NCBI RefSeq assembly: GCF_025985425.1
Contig: NZ_CP094972.1
Coordinates: 1,116,001 to 1,180,000, forward strand
DNA: 64,000 bases
DNA from: Entomomonas sp. E2T0
Lineage (GTDB): Bacteria; Pseudomonadota; Gammaproteobacteria; Pseudomonadales; Pseudomonadaceae
Direction of reading: 5' to 3'
The position numbers and the translations under genes were made by a program. This document shows positions 39,308-51,400 of this stretch, piece by piece (the first letter of the stretch is position 1; every line of letters starts with the position of its first letter). The notes beneath the pieces were generated by a model. It did no database searches, had not been told where the DNA came from, and worked only from the letters and a program-made list of their open reading frames with translations.

Positions 39308-40258
39308 ATGAACCCAAATTTTCTTGACTTTGAACAGCCTATTGCCGATTTGATTGCTAAAATAGATGAATTACGTTTGGCACAAGATGGCAACTCTCAA
39401 AATATATCAGAAGCTATCGCCAATCTAGAAAAAGAAAAGCAAGAAAAAACAGTTAGCTTATTTAATAATTTGACCAGTTGGCAGATTACTCAGTTATCTC
39501 GTCATCCTAAACGTCCCTATACATTAGACTATATAAATCATTTATTTACTGAGTTTGAAGAGTTGCATGGTGATCGCCATTATGCAGATGATGAAGCAAT
39601 TGTAGGTGGTGTGGCTCGTTTTGATGATAAGCCTATTGTGATAATAGGGCATCAAAAAGGACGTGACGTTAAAGAGAAGGTACGCCGTAACTTTGGTATG
39701 CCTCGTCCAGAAGGTTATCGTAAAGCATGTCGTTTAATGGAGCTGGCTGAGCGTTTTAAAATGCCTATTCTAACCTTTATTGATACACCAGGTGCTTATC
39801 CAGGCATTGGTGCAGAAGAACGTGGTCAAAGTGAAGCGATTGCTTGGAACTTACGAGTTATGTCACGTTTAAAAACACCTATTATTGCTACGGTAATTGG
39901 TGAGGGTGGTTCTGGTGGTGCTTTAGCCATTGGTGTGGGTGATCGTTTAAATATGTTGCAATACTCTATTTATTCAGTGATTTCACCAGAGGGTTGTGCC
40001 TCTATTCTTTGGAAAACAGCTGAAAAAGCACCTGATGCGGCTGAAGCTATGGGTGTAACTGCTGAGCGCTTAAAAGGCTTAAATATTGTTGATCAAGTAA
40101 TTGCAGAGCCATTAGGTGGTGCGCACAGAGATTATGATATAACCGCTACTAATATTCGAACTGTATTAGCCAAACAATTGGCAGATTTGCAGAAGTTAAC
40201 CACAGATGAGTTATTAGAGCAGCGCTATAAGCGCTTAATGGGATATGGTTTAGCTTAA
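39308..40258 (+). CDS. accA: Acetyl-CoA carboxylase carboxyltransferase subunit alpha
   Basis: Transfers the carboxyl group from biotin to acetyl-CoA with AccD, starting fatty acid synthesis. 316 residues from ATG at 39308 ([19 protein letters not shown]), the start known in Pseudomonas; ATG at 39302 would add two residues. The crotonase-like core includes [20 protein letters not shown] and [19 protein letters not shown] lies five bases before the chosen start. Confidence 0.97.
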   Translation: MNPNFLDFEQPIADLIAKIDELRLAQDGNSQNISEAIANLEKEKQEKTVSLFNNLTSWQITQLSRHPKRPYTLDYINHLFTEFEELHGDRHYADDEAIVGGVARFDDKPIVIIGHQKGRDVKEKVRRNFGMPRPEGYRKACRLMELAERFKMPILTFIDTPGAYPGIGAEERGQSEAIAWNLRVMSRLKTPIIATVIGEGGSGGALAIGVGDRLNMLQYSIYSVISPEGCASILWKTAEKAPDAAEAMGVTAERLKGLNIVDQVIAEPLGGAHRDYDITATNIRTVLAKQLADLQKLTTDELLEQRYKRLMGYGLA

Positions 40259-40320
40259 TTAAATTTGATTACTAAGTTAAGGGAATAAGTAAAAAAACAA
40301 TAATTTTTTTTAAAAAATAC

Positions 40321-40349
40321 TTGACAGCGACGGCATTTACAAGCAAAAT
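40321..40349 (+). promoter_or_regulatory. Promoter of the tRNA-Tyr-Gly-Thr operon
   Basis: A perfect -35 TTGACA at 40321-40326, 17 bases, then CAAAAT at 40344-40349, ending 13 bases before tRNA-Tyr. The sequence after the -10 is GC-rich (GCCGCC), as in stringent-controlled stable RNA promoters. Confidence 0.7.
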
Positions 40350-40362
40350 GCCGCCTCACTTT

Positions 40363-40447
<85 letters not shown>

Positions 40448-40466
40448 GATTACTTTTGACAAGTAA

Positions 40467-40540
<74 letters not shown>

Positions 40541-40554
40541 TCTTTTATAATCTT

Positions 40555-40630
40555 GCTCATGTAGCTCAGTTGGTAGAGCACACCCTTGGTAAGGGTGAGG
40601 TCAGCGGTTCAAATCCGCTCATGAGCTCCA
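40555..40630 (+). tRNA. tRNA-Thr (GGT)
   Basis: 76 bases with acceptor GCTCATG pairing CATGAGC, anticodon loop TTGGTAA (anticodon GGT) and an encoded CCA. In E. coli and Pseudomonas a tufB gene follows this tRNA; here it is absent. Confidence 0.97.
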
Positions 40631-40697
40631 TTGTGTAAGGATAAAACCTTTTCTGTTTCAACAAATATTTAATAAGAGAAAAATATTTTGGAAGGGG

Positions 40698-40727
40698 TTG
40701 CTTTTTGTTGGTTAAAGTAAGTATAAT
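40698..40727 (+). promoter_or_regulatory. Promoter of tRNA-Trp-secE-nusG
   Basis: TTGCTT at 40698-40703, 18 bases, perfect TATAAT at 40722-40727, ending 15 bases before tRNA-Trp. Confidence 0.65.
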
Positions 40728-40742
40728 GTCCGGCCTTTTATT

Positions 40743-40818
40743 AGGCCAGTAGCTCAATTGGCAGAGCGACGGTCTCCAAAACCGTAGGTTGGGGGTTCGA
40801 TTCCCTCCTGGCCTGCCA
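40743..40818 (+). tRNA. tRNA-Trp (CCA)
   Basis: 76 bases with acceptor AGGCCAG pairing CTGGCCT, anticodon loop CTCCAAA (anticodon CCA) and an encoded CCA end. It is the first element of a transcript continuing into secE and nusG. Confidence 0.97.
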
Positions 40819-40873
40819 GTTTCCTAAATGATATAGGAACTGGTAATTTATTCTTACTTAAGGATCTTTTTAG

Positions 40874-41248
40874 ATGAGTACCAAGGTTGAAACCCAAAGC
40901 TATCGTCTTGATCCCCTGAAATGGATCATTGTTACTATTCTCGTAGTGGCTGGTGTTGCGGGGAATTGGTATCTTGCATCTATTGATATATCTATATTTT
41001 ATCGAGTTGTCGGTTTATTAGTTTTAGCAGCGTTAGCTATCTTTATTGGGTTGAAAACTCAAAAAGGTCAGATATTTTTTGGCTTGCTAAAATCAGCTCG
41101 TGCAGAAATTCGTAAAGTGGTTTGGCCTACCCGTCAAGAAACTAAGCAAACTACATTAATTGTAGTCGTGGTAGTGATTATTACTGCTTTAATATTGTGG
41201 GGTTTAGATACTCTATTTGGTTGGTTAGTTTCTTTAATTGTAGGGTAA
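40874..41248 (+). CDS. secE: Preprotein translocase subunit SecE
   Basis: Core subunit of the SecYEG channel in the inner membrane, 124 residues. Three transmembrane helices, as in E. coli-type SecE: about 18-35, 43-60 and 95-118. The conserved cytoplasmic amphipathic segment ARAEIRKVVWPTRQETKQTT lies before the last helix. It is cotranscribed with tRNA-Trp upstream and nusG six bases downstream. Confidence 0.96.
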   Translation: MSTKVETQSYRLDPLKWIIVTILVVAGVAGNWYLASIDISIFYRVVGLLVLAALAIFIGLKTQKGQIFFGLLKSARAEIRKVVWPTRQETKQTTLIVVVVVIITALILWGLDTLFGWLVSLIVG

Positions 41249-41254
41249 TGATTC

Positions 41255-41788
41255 ATGGCTAAACGTTGGTATGTGGTACACGCCTATTCTGGCTATGAAA
41301 AGCATGTAATGCGTTCATTACAAGAGCGTGTTAAATTAGCTGGTAAAGAAGAAGAATTTGGTGAAATCTTAGTACCTACTGAAGAAGTAGTGGAAATGCG
41401 TAGTGGTCAAAAACGCAAAAGTGAGCGCAAATTCTTTCCAGGTTATGTTCTAGTGCAAATGGAAATGAATGATAGTACATGGCACTTAGTGAAAGATACA
41501 CCTCGCGTGATGGGCTTTATTGGTGGTACAGCTGATAAACCAGCACCTATCACTGAAAGAGAGGCAGAAGCTATTTTGCAGCGTGTAGCTAATACAGGTG
41601 ATAAGCCTAAACCAAGAACATTGTTTGAACCAGGTGAAACAGTTCGTGTGACTGATGGACCATTTGCTGATTTCAATGGTACTGTAGAAGAAGTAAACTA
41701 CGAAAAAAGCCGTGTGCAAGTGGCTGTTTCTATTTTTGGGCGTTTAACGCCAGTTGAACTTGAGTTTGGTCAAGTCGAAAAAGTTTGA
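41255..41788 (+). CDS. nusG: Transcription termination/antitermination protein NusG
   Basis: Binds RNA polymerase, couples transcription to translation and assists Rho. 177 residues. The NGN domain starts [15 protein letters not shown] and includes [15 protein letters not shown]; the KOW domain at the C-terminus contains [21 protein letters not shown] hairpin in the gap to rplK may reduce readthrough. Confidence 0.97.
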   Translation: MAKRWYVVHAYSGYEKHVMRSLQERVKLAGKEEEFGEILVPTEEVVEMRSGQKRKSERKFFPGYVLVQMEMNDSTWHLVKDTPRVMGFIGGTADKPAPITEREAEAILQRVANTGDKPKPRTLFEPGETVRVTDGPFADFNGTVEEVNYEKSRVQVAVSIFGRLTPVELEFGQVEKV

Positions 41789-41799
41789 TATTTAAAAAT

Positions 41800-41824
41800 C
41801 TCTGTCCCCTTTATGGGGATAGAG
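41800..41824 (+). terminator. Hairpin between nusG and rplK
   Basis: CTCTGTCCCC at 41800-41809 pairs with 41815-41824 (one G-U) and is followed by TTGTTT. It is a partial terminator or attenuator. Confidence 0.55.
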
Positions 41825-41877
41825 TTGTTTGTAACGGGGAGCTCTTGGAGCGTTAATACCCATCATTGGAGCATATA

Positions 41878-42309
41878 ATGGCTAAGAAAATAACGGCATA
41901 TATTAAATTGCAAGTAAAAGCCGGTCAGGCTAACCCTAGCCCACCAGTTGGTCCTGCATTAGGTCAACATGGTGTAAACATCATGGAATTCTGTAAAGCG
42001 TTCAATGCTAAAACACAAGGCATGGAACCAGGTCTTCCTACACCAGTTATCATTACTGTATACGCAGACCGTAGTTTCACTTTTGAAACTAAGAGTACTC
42101 CTGCTGCTGTATTATTAAGAAAAGCGGCTGGTATTAAAAGTGGTTCTGCTAAGCCTAATACACAAAAAGTGGGTACTGTAACTCGTGCTCAACTAGAAGA
42201 AATTGTTAAAGCTAAACAAGCTGATTTAACAGCTGCTGATTTAGACGCTGCTTTGCGCACCATCGCTGGTTCTGCTCGTAGCATGGGCTTAAATGTGGAG
42301 GGTGTATAA
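41878..42309 (+). CDS. rplK: 50S ribosomal protein L11
   Basis: Part of the GTPase-associated centre; binds 23S rRNA helices 43-44. 143 residues from ATG at 41878 ([20 protein letters not shown]), the standard start; an in-frame TTG at 41866 is not needed. [19 protein letters not shown] and the C-terminal [12 protein letters not shown] are diagnostic. Its stop overlaps the rplA start in TAATG. Confidence 0.98.
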   Translation: MAKKITAYIKLQVKAGQANPSPPVGPALGQHGVNIMEFCKAFNAKTQGMEPGLPTPVIITVYADRSFTFETKSTPAAVLLRKAAGIKSGSAKPNTQKVGTVTRAQLEEIVKAKQADLTAADLDAALRTIAGSARSMGLNVEGV

Positions 42310-43004
42310 TGGCTAAGTTAACTAAGCGTCAAAAAGCTATCGCTGAAAAAGTTGAAGCAAATAAAGTTTACGCAATTGAAGATGCAGCTAAATTATTAGC
42401 TGAATTATCAACTGTCAAATTTAAAGAATCAGTTGATATTGCTGTTAATTTAGGCGTTGACCCTCGTAAGTCAGATCAAGTAGTACGTGGTGCTGCTGAT
42501 ATGCCTAATGGTACAGGTAAAACTGTACGTGTTGCTGTATTCACTCAAGGTGCTGCTGCTGAAGCTGCCTTAGCTGCTGGTGCAGATAAGGTGGGTATGG
42601 ATGAATTAGCTGCTGAAATGAAAGCGGGTGATTTAAACTATGACGTAGTAATCGCTTCTCCTGATGCAATGCGTGTGGTTGGTCAATTAGGTCAAGTATT
42701 AGGTCCTCGTGGTTTAATGCCTAACCCTAAAGTGGGTACTGTAACTCCAGATGTTGCTACTGCTGTTAAAAGTGCTAAAGCTGGTCAAGTTCGTTTCCGT
42801 ACTAATAAAGAAGGTATTATCCATGCCTCTATTGGTAAAGTTGACTTTGAACCAGTTAAATTAAAAGAAAACTTAGAAGCGTTACTAACTGAAATTAAAC
42901 GTTTAAAACCTTCTACTTCAAAAGGTGTTTACTTGAAGCGTGTTACTCTTAGCTCAACAATGGGTCCAGGGTTACAAATCGATCAGGCATCTTTAAATAT
43001 TTAA
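42309..43004 (+). CDS. rplA: 50S ribosomal protein L1
   Basis: L1-stalk protein and translational autoregulator of the L11 operon, 231 residues. [20 protein letters not shown] is the family signature. It overlaps rplK by one base. A perfect 8-bp hairpin (43013-43032) follows the stop without a T tract. Confidence 0.98.
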   Translation: MAKLTKRQKAIAEKVEANKVYAIEDAAKLLAELSTVKFKESVDIAVNLGVDPRKSDQVVRGAADMPNGTGKTVRVAVFTQGAAAEAALAAGADKVGMDELAAEMKAGDLNYDVVIASPDAMRVVGQLGQVLGPRGLMPNPKVGTVTPDVATAVKSAKAGQVRFRTNKEGIIHASIGKVDFEPVKLKENLEALLTEIKRLKPSTSKGVYLKRVTLSSTMGPGLQIDQASLNI

Positions 43005-43012
43005 GAATTATT

Positions 43013-43032
43013 GCATCATTGATAAATGATGC
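43013..43032 (+). terminator. Hairpin after rplA
   Basis: GCATCATT pairs with AATGATGC around GATA. No T tract follows, so it may be a processing or stability element rather than a true terminator. Confidence 0.4.
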
Positions 43033-43039
43033 TAACTAG

Positions 43040-43145
43040 ATTGGGGTCCCTGCCTGGCGGGGGCTATCCAAGACCGTAGGTGGTTAACCTTAATCTTATA
43101 GGCCTACGCAGATGGTGCTCCCGATTCCAATGAATCAGACACCAA
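43040..43145 (+). promoter_or_regulatory. L10 leader (rplJ autoregulatory RNA)
   Basis: The gap before rplJ contains the hallmark segments of the L10(L12)4-binding leader: GGGGTCCCTGCC and its partner, AAGACCGTAGGTGG, and CCTACGCAGATGGTGCTCCC. These form the three-way structure with a kink-turn through which L10 represses rplJ and rplL translation. Boundaries are approximate. Confidence 0.85.
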
Positions 43146-43197
43146 AACCGCTTAATAGATAACTATTAAGTTTAATGGAACATCCAGGAGTAAACCC

Positions 43198-43689
43198 GTG
43201 GCAATTAAACTCGAAGACAAAAAAGCGATTGTTGCTGAAGTCAGCGAGGCTGCTAAAAGCGCTTTATCCGCCGTTGTTGTTGATGCACGTGGCGTGACTG
43301 TAAGTGCTATGACTGGACTTCGTAAACAGGCTCGTGAATCTGGTGTATATATGCGCGTTGTGCGTAATACACTACTTCGCCGTGTAGTAGAAGGTACTCC
43401 ATTTGAAGTACTTACTGATACATTTAAAGGCCCTACCTTAATTGCTTTCTCTAATGAACATCCAGGCGCTGCTGCCCGTATTTTCAAAGATTTTGCAAAA
43501 GGTCAAGAGAAGTTCGAAATCAAAGCTGCCGCTTTTGAAGGCAATTTGATTGCAGCTGATGCTTTAGCAAGCTTACCAACATACGACGAAGCTATTTCAC
43601 AATTGATGAGTGTTATTCAAGGTGCAACTAGCAAGTTTGTTCGTACATTGGCCGCTATCCAAGCACAAAAAGAAGCTTCTGCAGCTTAA
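43198..43689 (+). CDS. rplJ: 50S ribosomal protein L10
   Basis: Stalk base protein that carries the L7/L12 dimers and represses its own mRNA. 163 residues from a GTG start with GGAG upstream. [19 protein letters not shown] and [18 protein letters not shown] are typical. It is preceded by the L10 leader. Confidence 0.98.
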   Translation: MAIKLEDKKAIVAEVSEAAKSALSAVVVDARGVTVSAMTGLRKQARESGVYMRVVRNTLLRRVVEGTPFEVLTDTFKGPTLIAFSNEHPGAAARIFKDFAKGQEKFEIKAAAFEGNLIAADALASLPTYDEAISQLMSVIQGATSKFVRTLAAIQAQKEASAA

Positions 43690-43768
43690 TTTTTCTGCGA
43701 AAGTTTATTGGTTTAACAAGTTATTTAATGGTTTTTTAACCATTTCAATTATATAGGAATTTAGAGTT

Positions 43769-44140
43769 ATGGCTCTTACTAACGAAGATATCATCAATGC
43801 AGTTTCTGAAATGTCAGTAATGCAAGTTGTTGAATTAATTAAAGCAATGGAAGAAAAATTTGGTGTTTCTGCTGCTGCTGCTGTAGTTGCTGGTCCTGCT
43901 GGTGCTGGTGCTGAAGCTGCTGAAGAGAAAACTGAATTCACTATCTTCTTAGCTGAAGCTGGTGATAAGAAAGTTAACGTAATTAAAGCAGTACGTGAAA
44001 TCACTGGTTTAGGTCTTAAAGAAGCTAAAGCAGTTGTTGATGGTGCTCCAGGTGTTGTTAAAGAAGGCGCTACTAAAGACGAAGCTGAAGCAGCTAAGAA
44101 AGCACTTGAAGAAGCTGGTGCTAAGGTTGAACTTAAGTAA
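43769..44140 (+). CDS. rplL: 50S ribosomal protein L7/L12
   Basis: Stalk protein recruiting translation factors, 123 residues. The N-terminal dimerisation domain contains [18 protein letters not shown], then an Ala/Gly-rich hinge and a C-terminal domain with [20 protein letters not shown]. Strongly biased codons. A small 7-bp hairpin lies in the gap after rplJ (43727-43744). Confidence 0.98.
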   Translation: MALTNEDIINAVSEMSVMQVVELIKAMEEKFGVSAAAAVVAGPAGAGAEAAEEKTEFTIFLAEAGDKKVNVIKAVREITGLGLKEAKAVVDGAPGVVKEGATKDEAEAAKKALEEAGAKVELK

Positions 44141-44148
44141 GTTTAGCT

Positions 44149-44171
44149 TAATGTTGGCAGCTCCAACATTA
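44149..44171 (+). other. Hairpin in the rplL-rpoB spacer, possible RNase III site
   Basis: TAATGTTGG at 44149-44157 pairs perfectly with 44163-44171. In E. coli this spacer carries an RNase III processing site; assignment here is by position only. Confidence 0.4.
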
Positions 44172-44184
44172 AAATAGAGCTGAT

Positions 44185-44213
44185 GGCTGGTGGCTTTTGC
44201 CACCGGCCTTTTT
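44185..44213 (+). terminator. rplL-rpoB attenuator
   Basis: GGCTGGTGGC at 44185-44194 pairs with 44199-44208 (one G-U) around TTTT, followed by five T. It is a classical partial terminator that sets the ratio of ribosomal protein to RNA polymerase subunit synthesis. Confidence 0.85.
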
Positions 44214-44321
44214 CCGTTATAGCTTAGGGCTATAATTGAGGAGTTAACTCCTTGAAATTAAAGATTTTTTCAGGCTCATTTATATTGAATGAGTTTAACC
44301 AGATTACCACTGGGGCGCACG

Positions 44322-47300
44322 ATGGCTTACTCTTATACTGAAAAAAAACGTATCCGCAAAGATTTTAGTAAGTTGCCGGATGTTATGGATGTACCCTATT
44401 TACTAGCGATTCAGTTAGATTCTTATAAAGAATTTTTACAGAAAGGCGTTAGTAAAGAGCAACTCCGTGATAAAGGGTTACATGCAGCTTTTAAATCCGT
44501 CTTTCCAATTCTTAGCAATTCAGGCAGTGCTGCCCTAGAATATGTGGGCTACCGCTTTAGCGAGCCGGCATTTGATGTTAAAGAATGTATTTTACGTGGC
44601 ATTACCTATGCAGTACCTTTACGCGTTAAGGTTCGTTTAATTATTTTTGATCGTGAGTCATCTAATAAAGCGATTAAAGATATTAAAGAACAAGAAGTCT
44701 ATATGGGCGAAGTACCTTTAATGACTGATAATGGTACTTTTATTATTAATGGTACTGAGCGGGTAATTGTATCTCAATTACATCGTAGTCCAGGTGTGTT
44801 CTTTGACCATGATCGTGGCAAAACACATAGTTCAGGTAAGCTGTTATATTCAGCGCGTATTATTCCTTACCGTGGCTCATGGTTAGATTTTGAATTTGAC
44901 CCTAAAGATCAAGTGTTCGTACGTATTGATCGCCGTCGTAAACTACCTGTTTCTGTATTATTACGTGCTTTAAACTATACTACAGAAGAAATTCTGAACG
45001 AATTCTATGATACTAATATCTTTAATGTTAAAGATGATCATTTAACTTTAGAATTAGTGGCATCCCGTTTACGTGGTGAAATTGCTGCTTTTGATATTCG
45101 TGATGAGAAAGGCAAAGTAATTGTTGAACAAGGTCGTCGGATTACTGCTCGTCATATTAATTTATTAGAAAAGGCAGGTATTACAGAGCTTGAAGTAGGG
45201 CTAGACTATATTTTAGGCCGTACTTTAGCGCATGATGTGGCTGATCCAGCAACTGGTGAAATCATTGCTGGATGTAATACAGAGATTACTACTGAATTAT
45301 TAGCAAAATTAGTAAAGGCTGGTGTAAAACGTATCGAAACGATTTATACCAATGATATTGATTGTGGTCCATTTATTTCTGATACCTTGAAAAATGATAG
45401 CACTAGCAATCAATTAGAAGCCTTAGTTGAAATTTACCGTATGATGCGTCCTGGCGAGCCTCCAACCAAGGATGCGGCTGAGAATTTATTTGGTAATTTA
45501 TTCTTCTCAGCAGAACGTTACGATTTATCAACGGTAGGTCGTATGAAGTTTAATCGCCGTATTGGTCGTGAAGAAATTGAAGGTTCTGGCGTATTAAGTA
45601 AAGAAGATATTATTGATGTTCTAAAAACTTTAGTGGCTATTCGTAATGGTAAAGGTACAGTGGATGATATTGACCACTTAGGTAACCGCCGTGTACGTTG
45701 CGTTGGTGAAATGGCTGAAAACCAATTCCGTGTTGGTTTAGTGCGTGTTGAGCGTGCGGTTAAAGAACGTTTATCAATGGCGGAAAGCGAAGGTTTAATG
45801 CCACAAGATTTAATTAATGCTAAACCAGTAGCTGCTGCTATCAAAGAATTCTTTGGTGCTAGTCAGTTATCACAGTTTATGGATCAAAATAATCCATTAT
45901 CTGAGATCACTCATAAACGTCGTGTTTCAGCATTAGGCCCAGGTGGTTTAACTCGCGAGCGTGCTGGTTTTGAGGTGCGTGACGTACATCCAACTCATTA
46001 TGGTCGTGTATGTCCAATTGAAACGCCTGAAGGTCCAAATATTGGTTTGATTAACTCATTAGCTGCTTATGCGCGTACTAATGAATATGGTTTCTTAGAA
46101 AGCCCATATCGTGTCGTTAAAAATACAAAAGTAACTGATGAGATAGTTTACTTATCAGCTATTGAAGAAGCTGATCATGTAATTGCACAGGCCAGTGCTA
46201 AGTTAGAAAAAGGTAAATTGGTTGAAGAGTTAGTAGCCGTTCGTCATATGAACGAATTCACTGTTAAGGCACCAGAAGATGTGACCTTAATGGATGTATC
46301 TCCTAAACAAGTTGTGTCAGTAGCTGCTTCATTAATTCCATTCTTGGAGCATGACGATGCGAACCGTGCTTTGATGGGTTCAAACATGCAACGTCAAGCA
46401 GTGCCTACCTTATTAGCGGATAAACCGTTAGTAGGTACGGGTATGGAGCGTTATGTGGCTCGTGACTCTGGTGTGTGCGTGGTTGCAACCCGTGGCGGTG
46501 TGATCGATTCAGTGGACGCTAGTAGTATCGTGGTACGTGTTGCCGATGATGAGGTTGAAACAGGTGAAGCTGGGGTTGATATTTACAACCTAACTAAATA
46601 TACCCGTTCTAACCAAAACACTTGTATTAACCAAACACCTTTAGTACAAAAAGGCGATGTGGTTGCCCGTGGCGATATTTTAGCAGATGGTCCTTCTACC
46701 GATATGGGTGAATTGGCACTTGGTCAAAATATGCGGGTTGCGTTTATGCCTTGGAATGGTTATAACTTCGAAGACTCGATTTTATTATCTGAGCGTGTAG
46801 TGCAAGAAGATCGTTTTACTACTATCCATATTCAAGAATTAACTTGTGTATCCCGTGATACTAAACTTGGCCCAGAAGAAATTACCTCAGATATTCCTAA
46901 CGTAGGTGAGATGGCTCTTAATAAGTTAGATGAGTCAGGTATTGTTTACGTAGGTGCTGAAGTTCAACCGGGTGATATTTTAGTGGGTAAAGTAACCCCT
47001 AAAGGTGAAACACAATTAACACCAGAAGAAAAGCTATTACGTGCTATCTTTGGTGAAAAAGCCAGTGATGTAAAAGATACTTCACTACGTGTGCCTACTG
47101 CAACGAAAGGTACAGTAATTGATGTTCAAGTGTTTACACGTGAAGGTGTAGAGCGTGATGCGCGTGCTTTAGCTATTGAGAAATCTCAGTTAGATGCGAT
47201 TCGTAAAGACTTAAACGAAGAGTTCCGTATCGTTGAAACGGCTACCTTCGAGCGTTTAAGTGCAGCCTTAGTAGGTAATAAAGCGGATGGTGGTGCAGGC

Positions 47301-48392
47301 CTTAAGAAAGGTACAGCATTAACCCAAGAGATTCTTGATGATATTGAACATGGTCAATGGTTCAAGATTCGTATGACTGATGATGCACTTAATGATCAGT
47401 TGGAAAAAGCACAAGCTTATCTTGCTGATCGTCGTAAGTTATTGGATGAGAAGTTCGAAGATAAGAAACGTAAGCTGCAACAAGGTGATGATTTAGCACC
47501 TGGTGTTCTAAAAATTGTTAAAGTTTACTTAGCGGTTAAACGTCGTATTCAGCCGGGTGATAAGATGGCTGGTCGTCATGGTAACAAAGGTGTGGTATCA
47601 GTGATCATGCCTGTGGAAGATATGCCATATGATGAAAACGGCGAGCCAGTAGATATTGTATTAAATCCATTGGGCGTACCATCACGTATGAACGTGGGAC
47701 AAATTCTAGAAACCCATTTAGGTTTGGCTGCAAAAGGTTTAGGCGTTAAGATCAATCGTATGTTAGAAGAACAGCGTAAAGTAGCTGAAATGCGTGAGTT
47801 CTTAAATGAGATTTATAATGAGATTGGTGGTCGTCAAGAAAATATTGATGAATTAACAGATCAAGAAGTTATTAATCTAGCTAATAACCTACGTAAAGGT
47901 GTTCCTATGGCTACCGCTGTATTCGATGGTGCTAAGGAAACAGAAATCAAGGCAATGCTAAAACTAGCAGATATGCCTGAGTCTGGTCAAATGCGTTTAT
48001 ATAATGGCCGTACAGGTGATGCTTTCGAGCGTCCAGTAACTGTAGGTTATATGTACATGTTGAAACTTAACCACTTAGTGGATGATAAGATGCATGCTCG
48101 TTCTACAGGTTCTTATAGCCTTGTAACGCAACAACCTTTAGGTGGTAAAGCACAATTTGGTGGTCAGCGGTTCGGTGAGATGGAAGTGTGGGCGCTAGAA
48201 GCATATGGTGCAGCTTACACCTTACAAGAAATGTTGACTGTGAAGTCGGATGATGTGAACGGCCGTACTAAGATGTATAAAAACATCGTGGATGGTAATC
48301 ATACAATGGAAGCTGGTATGCCAGAATCCTTTAACGTATTGATTAAAGAAATCCGTTCACTTGGTATCGATATCGAACTGGAAACTGAATAA
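44322..48392 (+). CDS. rpoB: RNA polymerase beta subunit
   Basis: 1356 residues from ATG at 44322 ([20 protein letters not shown]), as in Pseudomonas; an in-frame ATG 33 bases upstream would add eleven residues not found in the family. The rifampicin region [16 protein letters not shown] keeps the usual Asp, His and Ser residues, so no classical resistance change is visible. [13 protein letters not shown] near residue 1085 belongs to the active-centre region. It is followed by rpoC after 62 bases. Confidence 0.98.
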   Translation: MAYSYTEKKRIRKDFSKLPDVMDVPYLLAIQLDSYKEFLQKGVSKEQLRDKGLHAAFKSVFPILSNSGSAALEYVGYRFSEPAFDVKECILRGITYAVPLRVKVRLIIFDRESSNKAIKDIKEQEVYMGEVPLMTDNGTFIINGTERVIVSQLHRSPGVFFDHDRGKTHSSGKLLYSARIIPYRGSWLDFEFDPKDQVFVRIDRRRKLPVSVLLRALNYTTEEILNEFYDTNIFNVKDDHLTLELVASRLRGEIAAFDIRDEKGKVIVEQGRRITARHINLLEKAGITELEVGLDYILGRTLAHDVADPATGEIIAGCNTEITTELLAKLVKAGVKRIETIYTNDIDCGPFISDTLKNDSTSNQLEALVEIYRMMRPGEPPTKDAAENLFGNLFFSAERYDLSTVGRMKFNRRIGREEIEGSGVLSKEDIIDVLKTLVAIRNGKGTVDDIDHLGNRRVRCVGEMAENQFRVGLVRVERAVKERLSMAESEGLMPQDLINAKPVAAAIKEFFGASQLSQFMDQNNPLSEITHKRRVSALGPGGLTRERAGFEVRDVHPTHYGRVCPIETPEGPNIGLINSLAAYARTNEYGFLESPYRVVKNTKVTDEIVYLSAIEEADHVIAQASAKLEKGKLVEELVAVRHMNEFTVKAPEDVTLMDVSPKQVVSVAASLIPFLEHDDANRALMGSNMQRQAVPTLLADKPLVGTGMERYVARDSGVCVVATRGGVIDSVDASSIVVRVADDEVETGEAGVDIYNLTKYTRSNQNTCINQTPLVQKGDVVARGDILADGPSTDMGELALGQNMRVAFMPWNGYNFEDSILLSERVVQEDRFTTIHIQELTCVSRDTKLGPEEITSDIPNVGEMALNKLDESGIVYVGAEVQPGDILVGKVTPKGETQLTPEEKLLRAIFGEKASDVKDTSLRVPTATKGTVIDVQVFTREGVERDARALAIEKSQLDAIRKDLNEEFRIVETATFERLSAALVGNKADGGAGLKKGTALTQEILDDIEHGQWFKIRMTDDALNDQLEKAQAYLADRRKLLDEKFEDKKRKLQQGDDLAPGVLKIVKVYLAVKRRIQPGDKMAGRHGNKGVVSVIMPVEDMPYDENGEPVDIVLNPLGVPSRMNVGQILETHLGLAAKGLGVKINRMLEEQRKVAEMREFLNEIYNEIGGRQENIDELTDQEVINLANNLRKGVPMATAVFDGAKETEIKAMLKLADMPESGQMRLYNGRTGDAFERPVTVGYMYMLKLNHLVDDKMHARSTGSYSLVTQQPLGGKAQFGGQRFGEMEVWALEAYGAAYTLQEMLTVKSDDVNGRTKMYKNIVDGNHTMEAGMPESFNVLIKEIRSLGIDIELETE

Positions 48393-48454
48393 CACGTGTT
48401 TAGCAGTGGAACAGACAATAATGTGCTGTTCCTGCTCCGTTAGGAGGAAAAGCT

Positions 48455-51400
48455 TTGAAAGATTTGCTTAATTTATTGAAAAATCAAGGTCAATCCGGTG
48501 AATTCGATGCGATCCGCATTGGTTTGGCTTCGCCTGAAATGATTCGTTCATGGTCTTTTGGTGAAGTTAAAAAGCCAGAAACCATTAACTATCGTACCTT
48601 TAAACCTGAGCGTGATGGTTTATTCTGTGCCAAAATCTTTGGTCCAGTAAAAGACTATGAATGTTTATGTGGAAAATATAAACGTTTAAAGCACCGTGGT
48701 GTGATCTGTGAAAAATGTGGTGTTGAAGTTGCCTTAACGAAAGTACGTCGTGAGCGTATGGGGCATATTGAGTTAGCTTCACCTACAGCACATATTTGGT
48801 TCTTAAAATCATTACCATCACGTATTGGCTTATTATTAGATATGACGCTTCGTGATATTGAGCGTGTGCTCTATTTCGAAAGCTATGTAGTAATTGATCC
48901 AGGTATGACTACCTTAGAGAAAGGTCAATTATTAAATGATGAACAATACTTTGAAGCCTTAGAAGAGTTTGCTGATGAGTTTGATGCACGGATGGGTGCT
49001 GAAGCAATTCGTGAATTATTAATGCAAATTGATTTAGAGTTTGAAATTAATCGTTTACGTGAAGAAATTCCACAAACGAATTCAGAAACTAAGATCAAAA
49101 AGCTATCTAAGCGCTTAAAACTAATGGAAGCTTTCAAAAACTCAGGTAATAAACCTGAGTGGATGATTTTAACTGTATTACCAGTACTTCCACCTGATTT
49201 AAGACCATTAGTACCATTAGATGGCGGTCGTTTTGCAACATCTGATCTAAATGACTTATACCGTCGTGTTATTAACCGTAATAATCGTCTAAAACGTTTA
49301 TTGGATTTAGCAGCACCAGATATTATTGTACGTAACGAAAAACGTATGTTACAAGAGTCTGTGGATGCGCTATTAGATAATGGTCGTCGCGGTCGTGCTA
49401 TTACTGGTTCTAACAAACGTCCTTTAAAATCTTTGGCTGATATGATCAAAGGTAAACAAGGTCGTTTCCGTCAGAACTTATTAGGTAAACGTGTGGACTA
49501 CTCTGGTCGTTCAGTAATTACCGTAGGTCCTACTTTACGTTTACACCAATGTGGTTTACCTAAGAAAATGGCGCTTGAGTTATTCAAACCATTTATTTTT
49601 GGTAAATTAGAAGCACGTGGTATTGCAACTACTATTAAAGCCGCTAAGAAAATGGTGGAGCGTGAATTACCTGAAGTATGGGACGTTCTAGCTGATGTGA
49701 TTCGCGAACATCCAGTATTATTAAACCGTGCACCAACCCTGCACCGTTTAGGTATTCAAGCGTTTGAACCTGTATTAATTGAAGGTAAAGCTATTCAGTT
49801 ACACCCGTTAGTATGTGCGGCTTATAACGCTGACTTCGACGGTGACCAAATGGCAGTACACGTACCATTAACCATTGAAGCTCAATTAGAAGCTCGTGCG
49901 TTAATGATGTCTACTAATAACGTATTATCACCTGCTAACGGTGAACCTATTATCGTACCTTCACAAGACGTGGTACTAGGTCTTTATTATATGACCCGTG
50001 AAGCAGTAAACGCTAAAGGTGAAGGTCGTGCCTTTGCTGATTTGCAAGAAGTGGATCGTGCTTACCGTTCAGGCGAAGCAGCTTTACATGCGAAAGTAAA
50101 AGTGCGTATTAATGAAGTAGTTAAAGATCGTGATACAGGTGAAATTACTAAAAATACTCGTATTGTAGATACTACTATTGGTCGTGCACTATTATTCCAA
50201 ATTGTACCAGATGGCTTATCTTTTGATGTGGTTAATCAACCTATGAAGAAGAAAGCAATTTCTAAGCTAATTAACCAAGCTTATCGTACAGTGGGTTTAA
50301 AAGACACCGTAATTTTTGCTGACCAATTAATGTATACAGGTTTTGCATACTCTACCTTATCAGGTGTATCTATTGGCGTGAATGACTTTGTTATTCCTGA
50401 TGAGAAAAGACGTATTATTGAAAGTGCTACTCGTGAAGTGAAAGAGATTGAAAGCCAATATGCTTCTGGTCTGGTAACACAAGGTGAGAAGTACAATAAG
50501 GTAATCGATCTTTGGTCAAAAGCGAACGATGAAGTATCAAAAGCAATGATGGCTAACCTTTCTAAAGAAAAGGTTATTGATCGTGAAGGTAAAGAAGTTG
50601 AGCAAGAGTCTTTCAATTCTATGTATATGATGGCTGACTCAGGTGCGCGGGGTTCTGCAGCACAGATTCGTCAGTTAGCTGGTATGCGTGGTTTGATGGC
50701 GAAACCAGATGGCTCTATTATTGAAACACCAATTATTGCGAACTTCCGTGAAGGCCTAAACGTATTACAGTACTTTATTTCTACCCACGGTGCTCGTAAA
50801 GGTCTAGCAGATACCGCATTAAAAACAGCTAACTCTGGTTACTTAACCCGTCGTTTAGTAGACGTAGCACAAGACTTAGTAGTAAATGAGCGTGATTGTG
50901 GTACAGATCAAGGCTTGTTGATGACTGCCTATATTGAAGGCGGTGAAGTGGTTGAGCCATTGGCTGAACGTGTATTAGGTCGTGTCGTTGCAAATGATGT
51001 TATTAAACCAGGTAGCAAGAATGAAGTAATCATCCCAGCAGGTACTTTACTTGACGAGAAATGGGTTGAGTTTGTTGAACAAATGAATGTTGACGAAATA
51101 TTTGTACGTTCGCCAATTACCTGTGAGTCACGTTATGGTTTATGTGCTCAATGCTATGGTCGTGATTTAGCACGTGGTCACCTTGTAAATATGGGTGAGT
51201 CAGTAGGTGTTATTGCTGCTCAGTCAATTGGTGAACCAGGTACTCAGTTAACCATGCGTACTTTCCATATTGGTGGTGCAGCAAGCCGAAGTGCAGCAGC
51301 TGATAGCGTTCAAGTTAAAAATGGTGGTACAGTTCGTTTACACAACTTAAAACATGTAGTACGTGCTGATGGTGCCCTAGTAGCTGTATCTCGTTCTGGT

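Noticed and set aside
43705..44203. Minus-strand open frames opposite rplL
   Set aside because: They arise from the strongly biased Ala/Glu/Lys codons of rplL and have no ribosome binding site or homology that I can recognise.
45880..45960. Rifampicin-resistance change in rpoB
   Set aside because: The [16 protein letters not shown] segment has the wild-type Asp, His and Ser residues; the nearby Ala and Val differences from E. coli look like lineage variation.
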